From Candidatus Cloacimonadota bacterium (GTDB lineage Bacteria > Cloacimonadota > Cloacimonadia > Cloacimonadales > TCS61), in NCBI GenBank assembly GCA_021108315.1, contig JAIORE010000070.1, positions 1 through 51,480 on the forward strand: a stretch of DNA of 51,480 nucleotides, in the 5' to 3' direction. Both the position numbers and the translations under genes were made by a program. Shown here piece after piece: positions 1 through 8,370 of this stretch. The notes beneath the pieces are model-generated. The model was not told the DNA's origin. It saw nothing but the letters and a program-made list of their open reading frames with translations, and searched no databases. Position 1 is the stretch's first letter; each line of letters opens with the position of its first letter.

Positions 1-19
1 AAAGTCAAACTTTAGGAGT

Positions 20-38
20 CCTCCAGCAGAGCTGGAGG
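20..38. repeat. Short palindromic hairpin at window edge
   Basis: An 8-bp perfect stem (20-27 pairs with 31-38) with loop AGA. It is preceded by GGAG and followed by TTTACC, with no proper T-tract, so it resembles the intergenic palindromes found near 38.4-38.7 kb more than a terminator. The gene it belongs to lies outside the window. Confidence 0.6.
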
Positions 39-102
39 TTTACCAATTATAATTATTTCTTATTAATCATTTGCATTAGAGAGAAAGCTATTATATCTAT
101 GA

Positions 103-124
103 TCAAAACCCGACTCGGGATTTT
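103..124. repeat. Dispersed repeat AAAACYCGACTYGGGATTT, copy 1
   Basis: A 19-nt word upstream of the HtrA gene. Near-identical copies lie at 1782-1800 and 28059-28077, and a degenerate reverse copy at 1721-1740. All are intergenic. The core CCGACTCGG is itself partly palindromic. Confidence 0.65.
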
Positions 125-214
125 ACAGAACTTCCAAAGATTTCATAGAAAAAGTAACATTCCCGAATATTAACGTTGTAAAGATAATTAATTATTTTCA
201 TATGGAGGATTTAA

Positions 215-1675
215 ATGAAAAGAATATTTATTCTGATAGTATTACAGGCTTTACTGTTTATCACGGCTAATCTGTTTGCCCAGTATCCTGTTAATAATGA
301 TGGAAAAAGTCCATTTGTACAAGTTGTGAAAGACATACGAGAGTCTGTAGTTAATATCAAAGTAGAATATGAAGTAGAATTTGGAGGAGCATCCCAATTT
401 GATGATTTCTTCAAATATTTTTTCCCAGATCAAAATAGAGTTCCACAATCAAAGCCCAAAAAAAGAACTTCTGCAAATATGGGTAGTGGATTTATCTTTA
501 AACAAAAAGGAAGAGAAGTTTTTATAATTACCAATAATCATGTTGCAGAAAAAGGTAAAAAAGGTGAAATTACGGTCACTTTAGCAGATAAAGCAAAATA
601 CATTGCGGAAATTGTAGGATTGGATTCCGAGACAGATTTAGCAGTAATCAAAATTACAGTGGATAAAGGTGAAAAGATAACAATCGCTCCTCTCGGTGAT
701 TCGGATAGTCTGGAAATCGGAGATTGGGCTATTGCAATTGGAAATCCCTTTGGGCAACTTTCTTTGGAAAGAACTGTGACTGTAGGTGTAATTTCTGCAA
801 CAGGTAGGGCAAATTTACATTTCGGAGCAGATTCTCCAATTTATCAGGATTATATCCAAACAGATGCAGCGATTAATCCGGGAAATAGTGGGGGTCCACT
901 TCTGAATATTCACGGAGAAGTTATTGGTGTAAATGCAGCAATTACCAGCACAAGCGGCGGTAATGTAGGAATTGGATTTGCAATTCCGGTAAATATTACC
1001 AAAAAAGTAGTAAATGACTTGGTGGAAAGTGGAAAAGTTCAGAGAGCATATCTTGGTATTTTACCCCAGGAAATAGATTCTGATATTCAAAAGAGTATGA
1101 AACTAGAAAAAGTTGCCGGTGTTTTGGTGGCAAAAGTAGAAAAAGATACTCCAGCTCAGAAATCCGGCTTGAAAAAAGGTGATGTCATTCTCAAATTCAA
1201 TAATAAAGAAGTACCCAATGTTGCCAAATTTCGCTTAGTTGTGGCAAATACACCAATTGGGCAAAGTGTTCCTATGAAAGTAATCAGGAATAAAAAAGAG
1301 AAGACTTTGTATGTAAAACTCATAACCAGATCCAATGATTTGGCAAGTACCGATTCAAATGATCAGATGATTGAAGAAGAGGAATGGCTTGGCATTAATG
1401 TAGAAGGTTTGAAAGGAGATTTTGCAAAAAATAATGATATTAATGAAGATCACGGAGTTGTGATTATGAAAATTAGTAATGATTCTCCTGCGGAAAAATC
1501 TGATCTGCAAATAGGTGATATAATTTTGGAAATAAACAATCATGTTGTAAAAAATATTAGTAGTTATCAGAAATTTGCTAAAGAAGCTAAGAGTTCAAAA
1601 GAGAGTATTATTCTTTTCTATGTAAAATCAAGAAATGGCAACTTTCGATTTGTACCTGTGAATGTCGATAATTAA
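215..1675 (+). CDS. htrA: HtrA/DegP-family periplasmic serine protease
   Basis: Periplasmic protease/chaperone of the trypsin-like HtrA family, which degrades or refolds damaged envelope proteins. Residues 1-22 form a signal peptide ending near LFAQ. The catalytic triad is visible as H109 (TNNHV), D141 (ETDLAV) and S225 (GNSGGP). Two PDZ domains follow, roughly 278-368 and 393-480, so the layout is protease-PDZ-PDZ as in DegP/DegQ. At 486 residues it has the usual family length. The start is set by GGAGG at 204-208, seven bases before the ATG. It stands alone, with a repeat upstream and a bidirectional terminator downstream. No stress promoter could be recognised by eye. Family assignment is firm; the DegP, DegQ and DegS sub-roles cannot be separated from sequence alone, although two PDZ domains argue against DegS. 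Confidence 0.96.
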   Translation: MKRIFILIVLQALLFITANLFAQYPVNNDGKSPFVQVVKDIRESVVNIKVEYEVEFGGASQFDDFFKYFFPDQNRVPQSKPKKRTSANMGSGFIFKQKGREVFIITNNHVAEKGKKGEITVTLADKAKYIAEIVGLDSETDLAVIKITVDKGEKITIAPLGDSDSLEIGDWAIAIGNPFGQLSLERTVTVGVISATGRANLHFGADSPIYQDYIQTDAAINPGNSGGPLLNIHGEVIGVNAAITSTSGGNVGIGFAIPVNITKKVVNDLVESGKVQRAYLGILPQEIDSDIQKSMKLEKVAGVLVAKVEKDTPAQKSGLKKGDVILKFNNKEVPNVAKFRLVVANTPIGQSVPMKVIRNKKEKTLYVKLITRSNDLASTDSNDQMIEEEEWLGINVEGLKGDFAKNNDINEDHGVVIMKISNDSPAEKSDLQIGDIILEINNHVVKNISSYQKFAKEAKSSKESIILFYVKSRNGNFRFVPVNVDN

Positions 1676-1720
1676 CTAAATAGTATCTGGACGAAAAAGA
1701 AGATTTTAAAAAGTAAAGAT

Positions 1721-1801
1721 GAAATCTCGAGTCTGGTTTTGAGTAATAATAAATAATCTATTTATTGAAATTAATTTTATCAAAACTCGACTCGGGATTT
1801 C
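1721..1801. repeat. Inverted pair of the CGACTCGGGATTT repeat
   Basis: After the HtrA stop, 1721-1740 (AAATCTCGAGTCTGGTTTT core) is an imperfect reverse complement of 1782-1800 (AAAACTCGACTCGGGATTT), giving a stem of about 19 bp with mismatches around a loop of about 40 nt. It belongs to the same family as 103-124 and 28059-28080. Confidence 0.6.
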
Positions 1802-1842
1802 AAGAATTAGGAGTTTTCATTCGGATATTAAATTAGAGATAC

Positions 1843-1874
1843 AAAAAAGGCAACAATAACAATTGTTGCCTTTT
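1843..1874. terminator. Bidirectional intrinsic terminator
   Basis: A 9-bp perfect stem GGCAACAAT/ATTGTTGCC (1849-1857 with 1862-1870), loop AACA, flanked by six A on the left and four T on the right. It lies between the convergent HtrA and PHP-domain genes and can serve both. Confidence 0.85.
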
Positions 1875-1888
1875 GTATATAATTCTAC

Positions 1889-2719
1889 TTAATACTTATA
1901 TCTTTTTGCTCGATATTTAATCTCTTCTACAACATAATGGGGAGCAGAGCGATCACCGAAATAATTAAAATCATTAAGCATCCCATGAAAATCACTTCCG
2001 CCTGTACGGATAAGATTATTCTTTTGGGCAATTTCGTCATAATGATCTACTGTATGCTCATCATATTTTGCATAGAAAACTTCAAGACCGTCTAAATCCA
2101 TTTCAACAAAATCATAAATATACGAATCATTGAACAATGTATGAGGATGTGCCAAAACAGCAACACCACCAGCTCTATGGATAGATTCTATAATTTCATC
2201 AACTGTGGGAGTTTTTTTCAAAACATAGGCAGGAGACTCGTTTCCAATATAGTTATCAAAAGCTTCTTGAGTAGATTTGCATGTTCCATTTTCAACCATT
2301 GCTCGGGCAATATGAGGTCGAGCAATTAGCACATTTTTACCAGCTAATGCTTTTACACGTTCAAAATCTACAGAGATACCTAATTTTTCCAGATTTTCAA
2401 TAATTCTTTCTGCTCTGATATATCTGGATTTCTGAATATATTCCAAAAGTTCATTAAACTCTTGATCATCAGGAGCAATATCATAAGCTAAAATATGTAC
2501 ATCTCTATTTTTATAATAACTACTTACTTCTACTCCCGGTAAAATTTTTAGGTCATATTTGTGATTGATCTCTTGAGCTGCTCGATATCCGTCTAAGGTA
2601 TCATGGTCTGTTATGGATATAATTGTGTACTCATTTTTTGCTGCTAATTCCAGTACTTCCTTTGGAGAAAATATTCCGTCAGAATAATTAGTGTGTAAAT
2701 GTAAATCAATTTTATTCAT
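1889..2719 (-). CDS. PHP-domain metal-dependent phosphoesterase (RNase AM/YciV-like)
   Basis: A 276-residue PHP-family protein. Metal-binding motifs are in the expected order: HLHTNYSDG near residue 7, TDHDTLDG near 38, PGVEVS near 60, RPHIARA near 135, LAHPH near 190 and GGSDFHG near 240. This arrangement, and the length, match the stand-alone PHP phosphoesterases of the YciV/RNase AM group, known to act on 3',5'-nucleoside bisphosphates or RNA 5' ends; the actual substrate here is inference. No DNA polymerase or histidinol-phosphatase features are present. It lies 24 nt downstream of the YrdC-phosphatase fusion gene on the same strand and probably shares its transcript, ending at the terminator at 1843-1874. 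The ribosome site is weak (GGAA). Confidence 0.88.
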   Translation of the reverse strand: MNKIDLHLHTNYSDGIFSPKEVLELAAKNEYTIISITDHDTLDGYRAAQEINHKYDLKILPGVEVSSYYKNRDVHILAYDIAPDDQEFNELLEYIQKSRYIRAERIIENLEKLGISVDFERVKALAGKNVLIARPHIARAMVENGTCKSTQEAFDNYIGNESPAYVLKKTPTVDEIIESIHRAGGVAVLAHPHTLFNDSYIYDFVEMDLDGLEVFYAKYDEHTVDHYDEIAQKNNLIRTGGSDFHGMLNDFNYFGDRSAPHYVVEEIKYRAKRYKY

Positions 2720-2743
2720 ATAAAATTCCGTTATTTTTTTTCA

Positions 2744-3808
2744 TTATTGCAAAAAACCAACAATAACTTCAATTTTTTCTTTTATGATTTCATAGGTATT
2801 CCTATAAAAACTAATATCCAATCCATAAGGATCTTCCACATCAGACTGAATCGAAACATTCTTTAAAATTTTATCGGCATATTCTGTCAATGTATAAACT
2901 TTATTCTCAGTTTTGGGATCCATTTTTAAAAGCATTTCTTTGTGGTTATTTGTCATTGTAAGAATTAACCAACTATCCAGAGCTATTTGGTCGGTAATTT
3001 GAGTGGAAGTATGAAAGCTGGCATCAATTCCATTTTCCTGAAGAACTAATTTTGAATTTTCTGAAATTTCATGATTTCCTTGTAAAAATCCTGCAGATGC
3101 TATTCTAAAATTTAACTTTTTATCCTGAACCATTTTTTTTGATAGATAATGAGCCATAGGACTTCGGCAAATATTGGCAGTACACATAAAAAGAATCATC
3201 GGTTTTTCGTAGGCAAATTGAATTGTGGAAATTGGAATACTTCCTTCTCGAAGACATAAAAGGTCATCATCTGTAATCTCAATGATTGTGGAGGGTTTTA
3301 AATTTTCTTCAAATTGTATATCATCCTGTTTTAATATCTGATCAAACCAGATATCTTTAAGTTTCAGAATTTCTTTTTTACTACTAAGTGGCTTTTCTCC
3401 ACTTATATTAATGCTAGTACTTATTATTGGATGATCACTTTTTTTAATAAATTTACGTAATGAATTACTGGATGGAATCCTAATAGCAATTTTTCCCTTA
3501 TATGATATGTGTGATAGTGTATTCTTAGTATCGTGCAAAATAATTGTCAAATTACCAGGCCAAAATTGTTGCATTATTTTTTTTATATCATTTGGTACTG
3601 AAATTCCATAGCGATTTAACCAATTTATTTCAGGAATTAGAATAACAAATCCTTTTTTATCATTTCTTTTTTTTATTTTGTTTATTTTGTTTATTGCTTT
3701 TTTGCTATTTATAGAACAACCGATACCATACATATTTCTGGTATGATGAAGAAATATTGTATCATCATTCCATTCTTTTTTTTTTTGATTTGTAAATATA
3801 TTAAACAT
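2744..3808 (-). CDS. Fusion of TsaC/YrdC-like domain with low-molecular-weight protein phosphatase
   Basis: A 354-residue protein made of two domains. Residues ~15-200 resemble TsaC/Sua5 (YrdC), which makes threonylcarbamoyl-AMP for tRNA t6A37: KKR at 46-48 (KxR motif), WPGNLT at 83-88, IRIP at 109-112, STSINISG at 130-137 and REGS at 187-190. The usual PT(D/E)T entry motif is altered to HHTRN. Residues ~203-354 form a low-molecular-weight phosphatase with the C(X)5R loop at C209-R215 followed by S216, and the general-acid DP at D326-P327. In Bacillus the separate homologues ywlC and ywlE are neighbours, so a fusion is plausible. The loop has Ile where arginine phosphatases have Thr, which favours phosphotyrosine by known selectivity rules. 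The start has AGGAG upstream. Both activities are inferred. Confidence 0.88.
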   Translation of the reverse strand: MFNIFTNQKKKEWNDDTIFLHHTRNMYGIGCSINSKKAINKINKIKKRNDKKGFVILIPEINWLNRYGISVPNDIKKIMQQFWPGNLTIILHDTKNTLSHISYKGKIAIRIPSSNSLRKFIKKSDHPIISTSINISGEKPLSSKKEILKLKDIWFDQILKQDDIQFEENLKPSTIIEITDDDLLCLREGSIPISTIQFAYEKPMILFMCTANICRSPMAHYLSKKMVQDKKLNFRIASAGFLQGNHEISENSKLVLQENGIDASFHTSTQITDQIALDSWLILTMTNNHKEMLLKMDPKTENKVYTLTEYADKILKNVSIQSDVEDPYGLDISFYRNTYEIIKEKIEVIVGFLQ

Positions 3809-4453
3809 TTATTCTCCTGATTTTTACTACTGATTTTCACTGACTAAGAAAAATATTTTTAATACAAAGAGAGAATTTTTTTGCCACAAATGCACGAATT
3901 AAGAAAAACAGAAAAATGAAAGAATCTTTAACAAAAGTAGTAATACATTATGAAAGCAATGAAAAAAAATCCTCAATAAATTTACCTTATCCTCAAATCC
4001 ATTTATCCAAAAATCTAATAAATCCAAATTCTGACATTTCTTTTTGTAATTAAACTATCCGGATCTTATCAGAAAGAATTTCTTCGTTAGAAGCTTGGGA
4101 AAGGATGTCGCGGATCTGCTTTTTCCTATTTCTTATTTCCTTTATTATTTATTTTTTAGTCCGTACTAGTGTCAAGTCAAGCATGGTTTTGTCAATTTGG
4201 TTTATTCCGTATTATTCCTTCTCCTTTTTTCAAGGAGAAGGTTTAGGATGAGGTCATATAGTTATAAACCAAATTTCTTTACGCCATTAGATACTTGACT
4301 TGACACTAGTATTAAATCAAACTTCAAATAACGGATATGTATCACAAACAATCATGTTTGTACCATTTGTATCATTTGTATCTTTACACAAACAGGATGA
4401 GCTTACGCAGGTCTTTGGCTGTTTGTGATACTTGATTTGACACTAGTTTGTGA
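3809..4453. repeat. 645-nt spacer filled with inverted repeats
   Basis: No gene is visible. An 18-bp word (TACTAGTGTCAAGTCAAG) at 4164-4181 recurs inverted at 4294-4311, and a one-mismatch third copy of its 17-nt core ends at 4447. Inside lies a 10-bp hairpin at 4217-4241 with tail TTTAGGATGAGG, one of the covarying hairpin family seen elsewhere. An 11-bp inverted repeat (GTATCACAAAC) pairs 4339-4349 with 4421-4431. Text near 3880-3906 (GCCACAAATGCACGAATTAAG type) recurs near 49.1 and 50.7 kb. This looks like layered non-autonomous repeats. Confidence 0.7.
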
Positions 4454-5863
4454 CTAATTCTTTTTTTCCTCTAACAAATTCAAAATCTGTTCAAAAATAT
4501 AACCGACATGAACTCGATTATTTAAATCTAATTTTTCCATATCAAGTTCTAATATTGGACCATCATGAAATCCAAATTTTCGGACATCATTGGCATAATT
4601 TTCATACCATTTATTTAGATTTTCAATTTCACTATTGCTCCAACCACCTTGAATTTCCATCTCTCTTCCGCGCTGTTGAATTCGATTCCAAGCCAAATCC
4701 GCAGAACCTTTTAGAATAATTAAAAGATCAACAGGTAATAAAGTGTCATTTATTTTTTTAAATTCTACGGATAAAATATCTAATTGATCACTATTCAGAA
4801 TACCATCTTGATAAAATTGATAGCAAAAAACTAATAAATCTTCCGGTAAGGAACGATCCATAACATAGCTATGATTATCGGATTTCCCCCTTTTTTGCAT
4901 ATCAGTACGCATTTGCAAAAAATGAAGTTGAAGATCAAAGCAATATTTTTTTTTATTATGAAGAAATTTTTCTAATAATGGATTTTTTTCAGGCTTTTCA
5001 TACAATCCATTCATCATAAGACAGCGTGACATTATTGCAGATAAAGTAGATTTTCCCAATCCTACATTTCCGGCAACAGCAATTAAAGTAGGATTATCTT
5101 TCAAATATTTTTCCAATTTTCTTTCGGCATCTACAGCTTTCAAAGTTGCTTCTGTTTGAGGTAGAGTAACCCATTTACTAATGCCGGGAGTTGTCACACG
5201 CAGATCAAGTGATTTTATTTCCTCAGCAATTTTGTAGATCGTTTTAGTAATATATTCATAAAATGGGATTTTCTCAGTTGCATCAATTATTAGAATTGGA
5301 CATTTACAGTGACGCGATATAAATTTTTCATAAAGATCGTTCAATAATTGTAAATATTTTTGGGGAATTTTGGTTTCACTTTCTCGACCTCTCTCATTTA
5401 TTCTGTGTTGTAAAGTTTCCACATCTGCTCTAAGATATATCATCAGATCAGGATCATCAATTTTTTCGGTCATCAAATGAAAAGTTCGTTGGTAAACCAA
5501 AAATTCTTCTTCGGTCATATTACCTTGAATTTTTTGAGCCATTCCAAAGATATAATAATCTTCAGCAAGCGTTCTATCTTCCAAAATAATACCTTTATAA
5601 CCATGAATTTTCTTTCTTCTATTCAATCTTCCATTGAAAAATTCGATCTGAGCCATAAAGGCTTTGGCTATAGGATCATGATAAAATGCATCCAAAACTT
5701 TTGGATTGAATTCCTCTTTGAAAGCATAAACTTTTTCTTCTCCGGTTTTATCCGGTAATGAATCCAATAGTATTTTATCAAAAGGATGATTACTTGCTGC
5801 TTCGACAAGAGTTGATTTTCCTACTCCAATATTTCCAATAATTCCAATTCTCAAATGTTCCAT
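4454..5863 (-). CDS. Tandem-duplicated deoxynucleoside kinase
   Basis: Two complete deoxynucleoside kinase (dNK/dCK-dGK family) modules in one 469-residue chain. Module 1 (~1-220) has P-loop GNIGVGKST at 10-18, the EDRT substrate motif at 95-98 and LID RINERGRE at 154-161. Module 2 (~255-469) has P-loop GNVGLGKST at 265-273, MDRS at 335-338 and LID RIQQRGRE at 394-401. Family members are normally about 200-220 residues and dimerise, so this may be a covalent dimer; both halves keep the catalytic motifs and differ enough to allow different nucleoside preference, which is inference. The family phosphorylates deoxyadenosine, deoxyguanosine or deoxycytidine for salvage. The ATG has GAGGT upstream. 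It is divergent from the diguanylate cyclase gene across 139 nt. Confidence 0.92.
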   Translation of the reverse strand: MEHLRIGIIGNIGVGKSTLVEAASNHPFDKILLDSLPDKTGEEKVYAFKEEFNPKVLDAFYHDPIAKAFMAQIEFFNGRLNRRKKIHGYKGIILEDRTLAEDYYIFGMAQKIQGNMTEEEFLVYQRTFHLMTEKIDDPDLMIYLRADVETLQHRINERGRESETKIPQKYLQLLNDLYEKFISRHCKCPILIIDATEKIPFYEYITKTIYKIAEEIKSLDLRVTTPGISKWVTLPQTEATLKAVDAERKLEKYLKDNPTLIAVAGNVGLGKSTLSAIMSRCLMMNGLYEKPEKNPLLEKFLHNKKKYCFDLQLHFLQMRTDMQKRGKSDNHSYVMDRSLPEDLLVFCYQFYQDGILNSDQLDILSVEFKKINDTLLPVDLLIILKGSADLAWNRIQQRGREMEIQGGWSNSEIENLNKWYENYANDVRKFGFHDGPILELDMEKLDLNNRVHVGYIFEQILNLLEEKKN

Positions 5864-6002
5864 ATTACCTCATCAATTATAATTATACAAAATAATAAAT
5901 TATGCTATTTTGCATAGTTTTTTAACAAATATTATTAATTTAATTGACAATCATTAATAAAATTCTTTTTTTAATAAAAAAAGTAAAAACAATGAGGTAA
6001 AT

Positions 6003-7142
6003 ATGAGTTTTACTAGAATTTTTAACAAATTGAATGAAATCAGGGATTATAGTAATTTTGTAAAAATAAACGGATTAGAGCTTTATAAAACTCTTTTTAA
6101 TTATATTGATTTTTATAATGAAGATCAATTAAAAAAGATTGACTTACTTTCAGAAAAGTTAGAAAAAATTCTTTTTAACGCAAGAAAATATTCCTTAGCC
6201 TTAGATATATATAACTTTGAAATTGATTTTTTTCAAGAGAATTATACCTCTGAAAAATTGACAGCTGCTTATAAAAAATCTATGATTCTTAGTACAGTTT
6301 TAGAATCAATCTCAACCAGAGAATCTTATGAAATTACAGAAGATTTTAATGACTTGATTAGACATTTTGAAGAATCTAATAACAAATTACAAAAGAGATT
6401 TCAAAGTCTTTATAATGATTTGATTTTTTTTCCTGAAAAAGAAAGCGAAAAAATTCCCGAAAAAATAAGAGACCTTTTAGAAGAAAATTTGGGTAACTTA
6501 ATTACGGAAAACGAGCTTCATTCAAGTCATTTTATCTATTATCTCAAAAATGCATTCAATAATCTGGAAAAACTTTCCGAGAAATATCATTATCAATCAT
6601 TAACGGATGAACTTACCGGTTTGAATAATAGAAGACATCTTTATGCAAATTATCCCAGTTTTATTCACTTGGCAAAAAGGCAAAAAGTTCCAATTTGCGT
6701 AATGCTGATTGATGTCGATGATTTTAAAAATATTAATGACAATTATGGTCACCAAAAAGGTGACGAAGTTCTGATTCGTATCGCAGAAGTTGTGAAGAAT
6801 TTTGTACGTAAAAGCGATATAACGATAAGATTTGGCGGGGATGAATTTCTTCTTCTTATGTATGATTCAAGTGTGCGCACCGCAATGATAGTTGCAGAAT
6901 CAATTAGGGAAGAGATCAATTCTATCAAGTTTAAAGATGATAATGGAAACACATTTAATATCATAATTAGCATTGGAATTACTGGAAGAAAACCGGGTAA
7001 AGAATTCAATGATGATACTGATCTTGACGCATATCTAGAAGATATTATCAAACAAGCCGATATAGCTTTGTATCATGCAAAATATGACCAAAAAAATAAA
7101 GTAAATATTTATAATGATGGATTGTTATCTATCATAAATTAA
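6003..7142 (+). CDS. Diguanylate cyclase with novel helical N-terminal region
   Basis: A 379-residue protein with a C-terminal GGDEF domain (~195-375) making cyclic di-GMP. The catalytic motif GGDEF is intact at 278-282, and the product-inhibition I-site RxxD is present as R269-D272, five residues ahead, so an active, feedback-inhibited enzyme is expected. The domain opens with the usual LTDELTGLNNRR. Residues 1-190 are charged and mainly helical with no membrane segment or signal peptide, and I recognise no sensor domain, so the input signal is unknown; a cytoplasmic location is likely. GAGGT precedes the ATG. The next gene follows after 19 nt and may be co-transcribed, which would place an envelope protein behind a c-di-GMP enzyme. 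Confidence 0.94.
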   Translation: MSFTRIFNKLNEIRDYSNFVKINGLELYKTLFNYIDFYNEDQLKKIDLLSEKLEKILFNARKYSLALDIYNFEIDFFQENYTSEKLTAAYKKSMILSTVLESISTRESYEITEDFNDLIRHFEESNNKLQKRFQSLYNDLIFFPEKESEKIPEKIRDLLEENLGNLITENELHSSHFIYYLKNAFNNLEKLSEKYHYQSLTDELTGLNNRRHLYANYPSFIHLAKRQKVPICVMLIDVDDFKNINDNYGHQKGDEVLIRIAEVVKNFVRKSDITIRFGGDEFLLLMYDSSVRTAMIVAESIREEINSIKFKDDNGNTFNIIISIGITGRKPGKEFNDDTDLDAYLEDIIKQADIALYHAKYDQKNKVNIYNDGLLSIIN

Positions 7143-7161
7143 CAATATAAAAGGAATTAAA

Positions 7162-8370
7162 ATGAAAATAATATTTCTTACAATAGGATTAATGTTTCTT
7201 TTTTTGAATCTATGTGCTCAAAATGACACAAATTCAACTCAAGGAATAAGTAAGGTCGGTCAATACAAAACATTTCATTTAACAGACGGAAGTGTAATCT
7301 ATGGACAAGTTGAAAAAATAAAGGCTAATGGGACAATAGTTATAAATACAGTTGATGGGAAGTTAGTGATTCCAGAAAATAAAATTTTACCTGAAACTGT
7401 AGAGGTAGAAAAAAATAACGGTATTAGGATTAAAGGTAAACTTATTGGTGAAAATGAGTTAAATATTACTTTGGAATCAGATTATGGCTTAGTGATAATA
7501 AAAAAATCCGAAATAAAAAATCTTGAACGTTTTTATGAAGGCAAACCTGCTTCTGAACTTGAGAAAAAGACTTTTTTTCATTCGGAAGAGCAAAATACAG
7601 ATATTGTGAATGATCCTACAGCTTTTGTTCTGAATCCATATACTTTTTATATTACCGGATTTTCAATGGGTTATGGTTTTTCAGACAGATTCCACATTTT
7701 CACAAAGATTCCCAATAATTTTACAGCAGATATAAATTTAAATTTCCGATACATTCTTTTTAGAAAGTTTAATGGAGCACAGCGTTCAAATTTTGCAATT
7801 GATGCTATGATGTTTTCAAATCACAATCTTCTCAAAGAATATGGTGGATATTATGACGAAAGCAAAATTGATTTGGATATTCTGAAAGAGATGTATGGCG
7901 ATTCAAAAGAATTTTTTTGGAAAATCTCATTGATTCAGAGTTTTCGTTATCCTTTGAAATCCGGAAGGGGAAATAGAAGTATGCATTTTGGAGCATCAAT
8001 AAATAAGTTATTATTTAAAGAACCAATCAAAAGTGCTATTATTGAGGGAAATCAAATCTATGATTTAACTGGTGGTTTTTTCGATTCAACTTTCCAAGGA
8101 TATCGTTTTTTTAGTGGTATGGATTACGATTTGAGCAAGAAAATAAAATTTGTGTGTGAAATCTTTTATGATCCCGGAAATCATTACGAGGATTTTGGTG
8201 AATCTATTGCTAATTATTTCAAAAACTCTTTTATTACAGATTCATCGCGTGGTAAAAGAAAAGAGGTAGATTTTGATTTTGGAATTATTGTTGCTGCTAA
8301 TGAACACCTAAGATTAGGTTTCCATTTTCAAAGTCCATTTTTTACAATTTATTGGAAATTTGCCGATTAA
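7162..8370 (+). CDS. Secreted protein with two Sm-like beta modules, unknown function
   Basis: A 402-residue protein with a signal peptide (1-19, ending LNLCAQ). Residues ~35-75 and ~80-125 look like two copies of one short beta module: each has a 'DG/NG-x-I-x-G' turn followed by alternating hydrophobics and a closing 'G-x-(L/V)-x-I' strand, reminiscent of Sm-like folds. The rest (~150-402) is rich in aromatic, alternating strands, ends in FxxxWKFAD and could form a barrel or periplasmic beta domain. I do not recognise a family. The stop codon overlaps the next start (TAATG), so it is translationally coupled to the gene at 8370. Envelope location is inferred from the leader and strand pattern. 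Confidence 0.8.
   Translation: MKIIFLTIGLMFLFLNLCAQNDTNSTQGISKVGQYKTFHLTDGSVIYGQVEKIKANGTIVINTVDGKLVIPENKILPETVEVEKNNGIRIKGKLIGENELNITLESDYGLVIIKKSEIKNLERFYEGKPASELEKKTFFHSEEQNTDIVNDPTAFVLNPYTFYITGFSMGYGFSDRFHIFTKIPNNFTADINLNFRYILFRKFNGAQRSNFAIDAMMFSNHNLLKEYGGYYDESKIDLDILKEMYGDSKEFFWKISLIQSFRYPLKSGRGNRSMHFGASINKLLFKEPIKSAIIEGNQIYDLTGGFFDSTFQGYRFFSGMDYDLSKKIKFVCEIFYDPGNHYEDFGESIANYFKNSFITDSSRGKRKEVDFDFGIIVAANEHLRLGFHFQSPFFTIYWKFAD

Noticed and set aside
5944..5977. TTGACA box as promoter of the diguanylate cyclase gene
   Set aside because: The only TATAAT-like hexamer (TAATAA at 5972) is 22 nt away, too far for a standard sigma-70 promoter; other TTGACA boxes near 24780, 35615 and 47928 also lack a partner at normal spacing.
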